Assembly (NCBI GenBank): GCA_016256075.1 | Contig: SDVU01000841.1 | Span: 1 to 10,158, forward strand | Length of the DNA: 10,158 nt | Source: Dictyocoela muelleri | Lineage: Eukaryota; Microsporidia | Direction: 5' to 3' | Shown here: in pieces, positions 5,672 through 10,158 of the stretch | Position numbering within the stretch: position 1 is the stretch's first letter | Layout of the letters: the number at the start of each line of letters is the position of its first letter | Notes under the pieces: generated by a model | Database searches by the model: none | The model's input: only the letters and a program-made list of their open reading frames with translations | Told to the model about the DNA's origin: nothing | Position numbers and translations under genes: made by a program

Positions 5672-7070
5672 ATGAATCACGATGAAATAAAAATAATTTT
5701 GACAAAGAGAGGAAAAGATAAATTATTATACCAAGGATTTGCATATCATCTACACAAAAAGCTTTTAGACAAAAAGGCTTGGCGATGTGTTGATCGAAAA
5801 TGCAAAGGTTTTATATATACTGATTTTAATTATGTTATTATTAAATATATTGATCACGATAAATGTAATAAGAATTATAATAAAAACGAAGCTTTAAATT
5901 TGCGAAATAATATGTATAAAAGATCAATCAAAACAAACGAAAAACCGATTAATATTGTTATATCTGAAATGAAAATTGGATCTCCACTGATTATTAAAGA
6001 ATTTCTAAAAATTTAAATTTAAATGATAAAATTACCGAATTCAGAAAAAGAATGAATTTTGTAATTGTTTCTGGTGATATATCGGAAAATATTAAATATA
6101 CATATAGCAACGATCTATTTTTACAGTTTGATAGCGGTCTCGAAGATACAGAAAGAATTCTTATTTTTACAACAGAAACTCATCTGAACTATCTCAATAA
6201 ATCCTCCGTTTGGTATTGTGATGGGACTTTCAGATCATGCCCCCTGAAATTTTTCGCAAATCTATGTTATAATGGCTGAGGTGAATGGATATAATTTTCC
6301 TTTGGTGTATATTTTCATGAAAAATAAGATCAAAACTTCGTATATAAACGCATTTAAATTTTTAAAATCGAAAATATCGAGTGAAAAAACATATAAAATT
6401 ACTATTGATTTTGAAATGGCAGACTTGCTTGCTTTAAATGAAGTGTTTTCTAATTCTTGTTTGTACGGTAGCTTTTTTCATTTTACTCAACTATTATTCC
6501 GTAAAATTCAGCAGATGGGATATTTTTCGCAATATAGAAAGAATTCTCATACAAGAGAGGTTTTCAGAATGATTATTGCGATGCATTTGTGCCTTTTGAA
6601 AAACTACCATTGAATATGATAAATTGGATATTTTTATCAAAAATAAAAGTGAAATCCATAAAATACCGATTTCTGTGAATATTTTAAAAATACATATGAA
6701 AATAAATATATTTTAAAGAAAAATACTGATATTTCTATTCATTCATATAAGTTTTAATCTGTTCATGAAAGAGTTTTGAAAGATTTAAATAAAACAAACA
6801 ATGCATTAGAAAGCTGGAATCGATCACTAAATTCAAACATTTATCAAAGAAAATCCGAGCATTTACGAAATTGGAAATCTATTAAGAAACCAACATGCAA
6901 TTGTTAAAAATAAGATGAGTAAGATGTTTATTGATATGATTTATGAGAAAACATATGATAAGATAAAAGTTATAAAAAATGAAAAAAATATTTTTTTGAA
7001 GTATAATGATTATTGTGATCTTGATTTTTTAAAAGCTATTGGGTTTTCATTAAATTTGAAAGAATTATAA
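5672..7070 (+). pseudogene. MULE transposase with FLYWCH zinc finger, frameshifted
   Basis: First frame 5672-6016 (114 residues): a FLYWCH-type zinc finger at about residues 10-60, with L-L-Y-Q-G-F-A-Y-H-L, W-R-C...K-C-K-G-F-I-Y-T and D-H-D-K-C, which binds DNA. A one-base shift near 6005-6016 leads into 6052-6279, ending in the MULE catalytic domain with W-Y-C-D-G-T-F-R-S-C-P (first acid D at 6220-6222). A shift at 6272-6279 leads into 6272-6613: Y-N-F-P-L-V-Y-I-F-M-K-N-K, I-D-F-E-M-A-D (second acid D at 6407-6409) and G-S-F-F-H-F-T-Q, where relatives usually have C before the F-H. After shifts near 6605, between 6690 and 6760, and near 6845, the text continues with N-K-T-N-N-A-L-E-S-W-N-R (from about 6788) and a 72-codon frame 6852-7070 starting N-P-S-I-Y-E-I-G and ending at TAA 7068-7070. 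At least five breaks make it nonfunctional, but nearly the whole protein is represented, so decay is moderate. The minus-strand frame 7065-7265 is a shadow. Confidence 0.85.
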
Positions 7071-7145
7071 TTTAATAGCTTTTTTTGATTTTTTTATAAA
7101 ATAAAAGTTTTGTTGAAAATGATTTATTTTTTTTGTGTCAAAAAA

Positions 7146-7178
7146 GCAGCGTTTCGCCACCAAGTGGCGAAACGCTGC
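7146..7178. repeat. Right MULE terminal palindrome
   Basis: GCAGCGTTTCGCCAC, a CAA centre, then GTGGCGAAACGCTGC: 15-bp arms that pair perfectly. Because the unit is self-complementary, it is both a direct and an inverted copy of the left end. Confidence 0.9.
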
Positions 7179-9061
7179 CCAACCAGTATTTGATAAAGAA
7201 TAAAAACGATTTGTAGGCCGATAATATTTATTAGTAGTATTTCTCGGTAAACTCGCTTTGAACAACTAAATATATTCTTTTATAAGTAAAAAGACTTTAT
7301 TCAATTTTATATATATTTCTCAAAAGAATAATACATTTATTTATTCCATGATCATAAATATCTTAAATATGATTCTATGAGCCGTTAAGAAATCATAAAT
7401 AGATTTTTACGTTCCCGCGATCGCAATATCTTTTCACACTGCAATATCTTTCTTATTTTAATGCATTTATTTATTGATTTTCTATATATGATTTTTATTA
7501 TATTTTATTTTTTTTAATCTTTATATTATTTTAAATTTTAGTAAAATAGAGTTTCGATTCATCGGTTATCTATCCAAATGAATTTGTTCTTATTCTTCAA
7601 AATAGTAAAAAATAATATTTATATTTATCAATTAAAAATTTTGCATTTTTTTTTGAGTTTTTTTGCATAAAAAAAGTTATATAAATTTGGCCGAAAAATT
7701 TTTATACAATATCGGTATTCTTTTTCATAATCAATAAAAATTATAATTCGCAAAATATTTGTAAATACTTATATTTACAATATGTAAGATTAACGTGAAT
7801 ATGAAAGTTTTCATTCTTAAAATTGTAATAATTATTTAATTAAATGTTATATAAATATGCGGTTTTGACAAATGGTAGTACGATTATAGATTAGCTATTC
7901 TGTTGAGGGTTTGAACCTCAAAGCATCAAATGCTAAAAATTTAATAAAATTCACATATTAATAAAAATCTAAATAAAAATAAAAATAAAATAAAAAAATA
8001 AAAAAATATTAGAATTAAAATATTCGAAAGTCTCACCGTGCGGAATGTTTAGCTTTGCGCGCGGGATATATATATTAAATTTCAGCATGAAGGTATAAAT
8101 TTATAGAAAATAAAATCTTGTAAAATCTTGTTTTCGTTCGGAAAGCAAAAGAAATAAAAAAATTATATTCATCGTAGTCCACGTTCTACTGACTGAATAT
8201 CTAATATTATAAATACGAAGTTAAATACTATCTGAAACTGTAATGTCAAATATTTTTATTATTAAAAAAACTGAAACCTCTTCGTGCTATATAAACGACA
8301 GACTGTGATTTCATTGCTCACTGCTGGTTCATTTGAAGTGAATAATAAATACCTTTTTTTAGTTTGTTAAACGCCTATATGATGAAAGGTGTTTAATTAA
8401 AATGATCGAAAGATAAAAGAAATATAAAAAATCACTGTATGACACGCAATATTTATATAATTTTTGTTATCTCCGATGCAATTATGCTATCATACAAATA
8501 TTAATTAGCATTATTGCATATAAATCAACAAATAATATAGTAAAGATTAGATTTTTTTTACGTTAAGAATATAGTAATCAAAAAAAAAGTTTTTATCTTA
8601 TTCATACTGTTTAAAGAATAATAAATCATTTAAAGGTAAATTAAAAAATATATTTAAAGTTCTTTTTTATGACCCTTTCTGTTTTAGGACCTCATCTCAC
8701 ATGTGACTTGTTTTGTTTTTTATATTTTCGATTTTATTCAATATTTCATTCTTTTTAAATAAATTAACGCTACATAGAGTGTAAGAATAAAGTAAATAAC
8801 AAAAAAAGGCTGAAGAAAAATCGATGAAAGCGATATTTCGATACCTCTTCACTGGCAAGTACCGAAACTCGCCTGAAAATATATATATATATTATAGATA
8901 TTATAGATTAATTTTGACGAATTAATAAAAACGCAAGAAAAATATCAATTAAAACTAATTTATTTGTTTTTTATAAAGAAAAAATACGGGTCTTTTCTAG
9001 AATTTAAAACATTTTTAAAATGAAAAAAATGTTTCACAATTAAATAAAAATATAAATTCTT

Positions 9062-9118
9062 AATTTATAAATAATTTTAATTTTCAACCCCATGAAATTA
9101 AGAATTATTTATGAAATT
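9062..9118. repeat. Imperfect hairpin, arms about 25 bp
   Basis: The left arm AATTTATAAATAATTTTAAT (9062 on) and the right arm 9093-9118 are inverted copies with a few mismatches, separated by a loop containing CCCC. In this AT-rich setting it may be a small foldback relic or chance; no gene lies beside it. Confidence 0.5.
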
Positions 9119-10046
9119 CTGCAGATATTTATAAACTTAAAATATTGTTTTTTGGAAAATAAAACAAAAATTGTCAATAAGTAATGCATTAACTGTGGAA
9201 ATTTATCTATTTATGAAGATATTTACTAGGAATGATAAAAAAAACTATTTTATGTAGATTTGGTGTTACATCGCGCCGTAGATATAATGCAATAAAGAGC
9301 AGAGACTTATAGATTACAGAATTGATACATCTAATATATCTTTAACTTAATTATTAAAATTATAAGCTAATAAAAAAATATTATTGTTTATAAATGTTAC
9401 AATTTCTCCAATTAAATAAATAAAAAACATTTATGATTTTTATTGATACTTGAGGCCTATTTTTCCATGTGTTTTGGTTATAATTGATCAGGTAGACAGA
9501 ACTGTTTTATGCATAAGACGTATAATAAAGTGTCCAACTGCAATAAAAAACTGCAAACAAATACTTTAGATTTTTGGAGTTATCGATTTAGTAGCTAAAT
9601 AAAAATTCGTATAAAACGGCAGAAAATCGCCATGTAGAATCTTGTAGAGCCATAAATTAAGAAACTAGGTGTTGTAATCAGGTTTCGAACAGATTTAAAT
9701 CCTTCTTATCATAGCGTAGCTGATATTTATGTCTGTAACACAAAGTAGATATCTAAAGTAATGTTTCATAGGTTCAGACGGTTCACACTAATAATATAGA
9801 ATGATTATAGTAGCATCTTGAGCTTTTATGCGTAAAGAACATGAAGTAAAGAGAGAACATGATAAATGGTGATTGTATTATAAACATTTCCGAAAATATA
9901 TTTCCAAAAAAAACTTCTCGTCCTATAATTCATTTCAATTATTTTAGAAACATTGTAATTTTATTTAAATTTTAGTTTTAATTATTTTTTTAATTGATTT
10001 TTTTTTTATTTTTTTTGGTTTTTTTCTAAAATTGATGATTTTTTTT

Positions 10047-10101
10047 CAAGTTTTATTGTAAGGTATCTAACTATTATATATTATATTACATACTGACAAC
10101 A
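10047..10101 (-). other. Possible LTR-type end (fossil), weak
   Basis: On the minus strand the segment starts TGTTGTCAGTATGTAATATA and contains TAGTTAGATA and ATAAAACTTG in the same order as the patch at 5280-5325. TGTTG starts and an AATAAA signal are common in LTRs. No internal retroelement sequence is visible around it, and the window ends 57 bases further on. Confidence 0.2.
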
Positions 10102-10118
10102 TCCATAGCTGCCAACCC

Positions 10119-10132
10119 GGAGAGTTGTCTCC
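10119..10132. repeat. Small perfect hairpin GGAGA-GTTG-TCTCC
   Basis: A 5-bp perfect stem with a GTTG loop in the less AT-rich right edge of the window. Without the sequence beyond 10158 its context is unknown. Confidence 0.4.
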
Positions 10133-10158
10133 AACCATAGTCTTATGACCTTTGGTTC

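Larger units (their letters stand above)
5598..7178 (+). mobile_element. MULE (Mutator-like element) with palindromic ends
   Basis: A 1,581-bp unit with the same GC-rich 33-bp palindrome at each end and one decayed FLYWCH/MULE transposase between them. Behind each palindrome the inverted similarity continues inward: TTGTTTGA and ACAAAAAAATCATT on the left match TTTTTTGA and ACAAAAAAAATAAATCATT on the complement of the right. The terminal repeats are therefore about 70 bp. Mutator elements usually leave an 8-9-bp target duplication; the bases flanking the palindromes (CGGCTAA left, CCAACCA right) show none, so flanks have changed or the copy recombined. It is the best preserved multi-part element here apart from the Merlin-like gene. 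Confidence 0.82.
7179..10158. other. About 3 kb of AT-rich sequence without a recognisable gene
   Basis: No open frame of note on either strand. I see A-rich simple sequence at about 7965-8005, a duplicated GCAATATCTTT at about 7427-7451, a duplicated AAAATCTTGT at about 8110-8131, a short (TA)n run at about 8879-8892, and hairpins at 9062-9118 and 10119-10132. Less AT-rich patches at 8030-8070, 8820-8880, 9450-9830 and 10090-10158 did not resolve into any protein family or RNA gene I know. A fragment of a further element is possible at 9600-9830 but unsupported. Confidence 0.6.

Noticed and set aside
7065-7265. Open frame of 66 codons on the minus strand across the right MULE end.
   Set aside because: It is formed by the terminal palindrome and flank and has no recognisable domain.
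7857-7926. tRNA-like segment with a good T-arm-like piece (GAGGGTTTGAACCTC), a rough A-box and ATGC/GCAT at the ends.
   Set aside because: The acceptor stem has two mismatches, the D-stem does not pair, and no 5-bp anticodon stem with a 7-base loop can be drawn. At best it is a very old tRNA remnant.
8818-8850. Brief resemblance to the conserved CGATGAA...GCGA...CGATAC region of 5.8S rRNA.
   Set aside because: Only a few short words match, with a deletion between them, and the sequence on both sides does not follow rRNA.
8818-8876. Possible C/D snoRNA (CGATGAA near 8821, CTGA near 8873).
   Set aside because: Box C is imperfect, there is no terminal stem, and no plausible guide can be assigned.
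9600-9830. Relatively open minus-strand stretch (for example C-E-P-S-E-P-M-K-H-Y-F-R-Y-L).
   Set aside because: No family could be recognised and stops interrupt it; the composition alone could produce it.

Overview
The window looks like a transposon graveyard in a very AT-rich eukaryotic genome. A microsporidian (Nosema/Vairimorpha or Anncaliia type) is the best guess. The reasons are the base composition, the mix of element families (Merlin/ISXO2-like, Tc1/mariner, ZBED5-type hAT, FLYWCH-MULE), and short CCC motifs just upstream of two transposase start codons. An AT-rich insect genome is the main alternative. I see no host housekeeping gene and no convincing RNA gene.

Layout. 1-501 (+): the open end of a Merlin/ISXO2-like transposase, uninterrupted in this window, followed by a duplicated 17-bp motif (523-558) that may be its terminal repeat. 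586-1018 and 2643-2822 (+): two halves of a decayed Tc1/mariner-like transposase (copy B). They are split by a second Tc1/mariner-like element (copy A, 1019-2642), which has TA at both ends, long terminal inverted repeats and its own decayed transposase (1280-2286). 2782-3127: a large inverted repeat made of the tail of copy B facing the tail of a third, related transposase (copy C, minus strand). 3173-3374: an orphan element end carrying seven regular 22-bp repeats, related in design to the ends of element A. 4015-5030 (-): a decayed hAT transposase C-terminal half. 5280-5520: a possible LTR-element relic. 5598-7178: a complete-looking but frameshifted MULE with identical palindromes at its two ends. 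7179-10158: about 3 kb of AT-rich sequence without genes, with a few hairpins and a short patch at the right edge that resembles the 5280-5325 patch.

The pieces do not form a pathway; they are a stratigraphy of insertions. A inserted into B, B's start is lost next to the Merlin element, and C is broken by the orphan 22-bp-repeat end. The most informative observations are the nested insertion with its restorable target site, the tandem 20-22-bp arrays inside Tc1/mariner-type ends, and the palindromic MULE ends.
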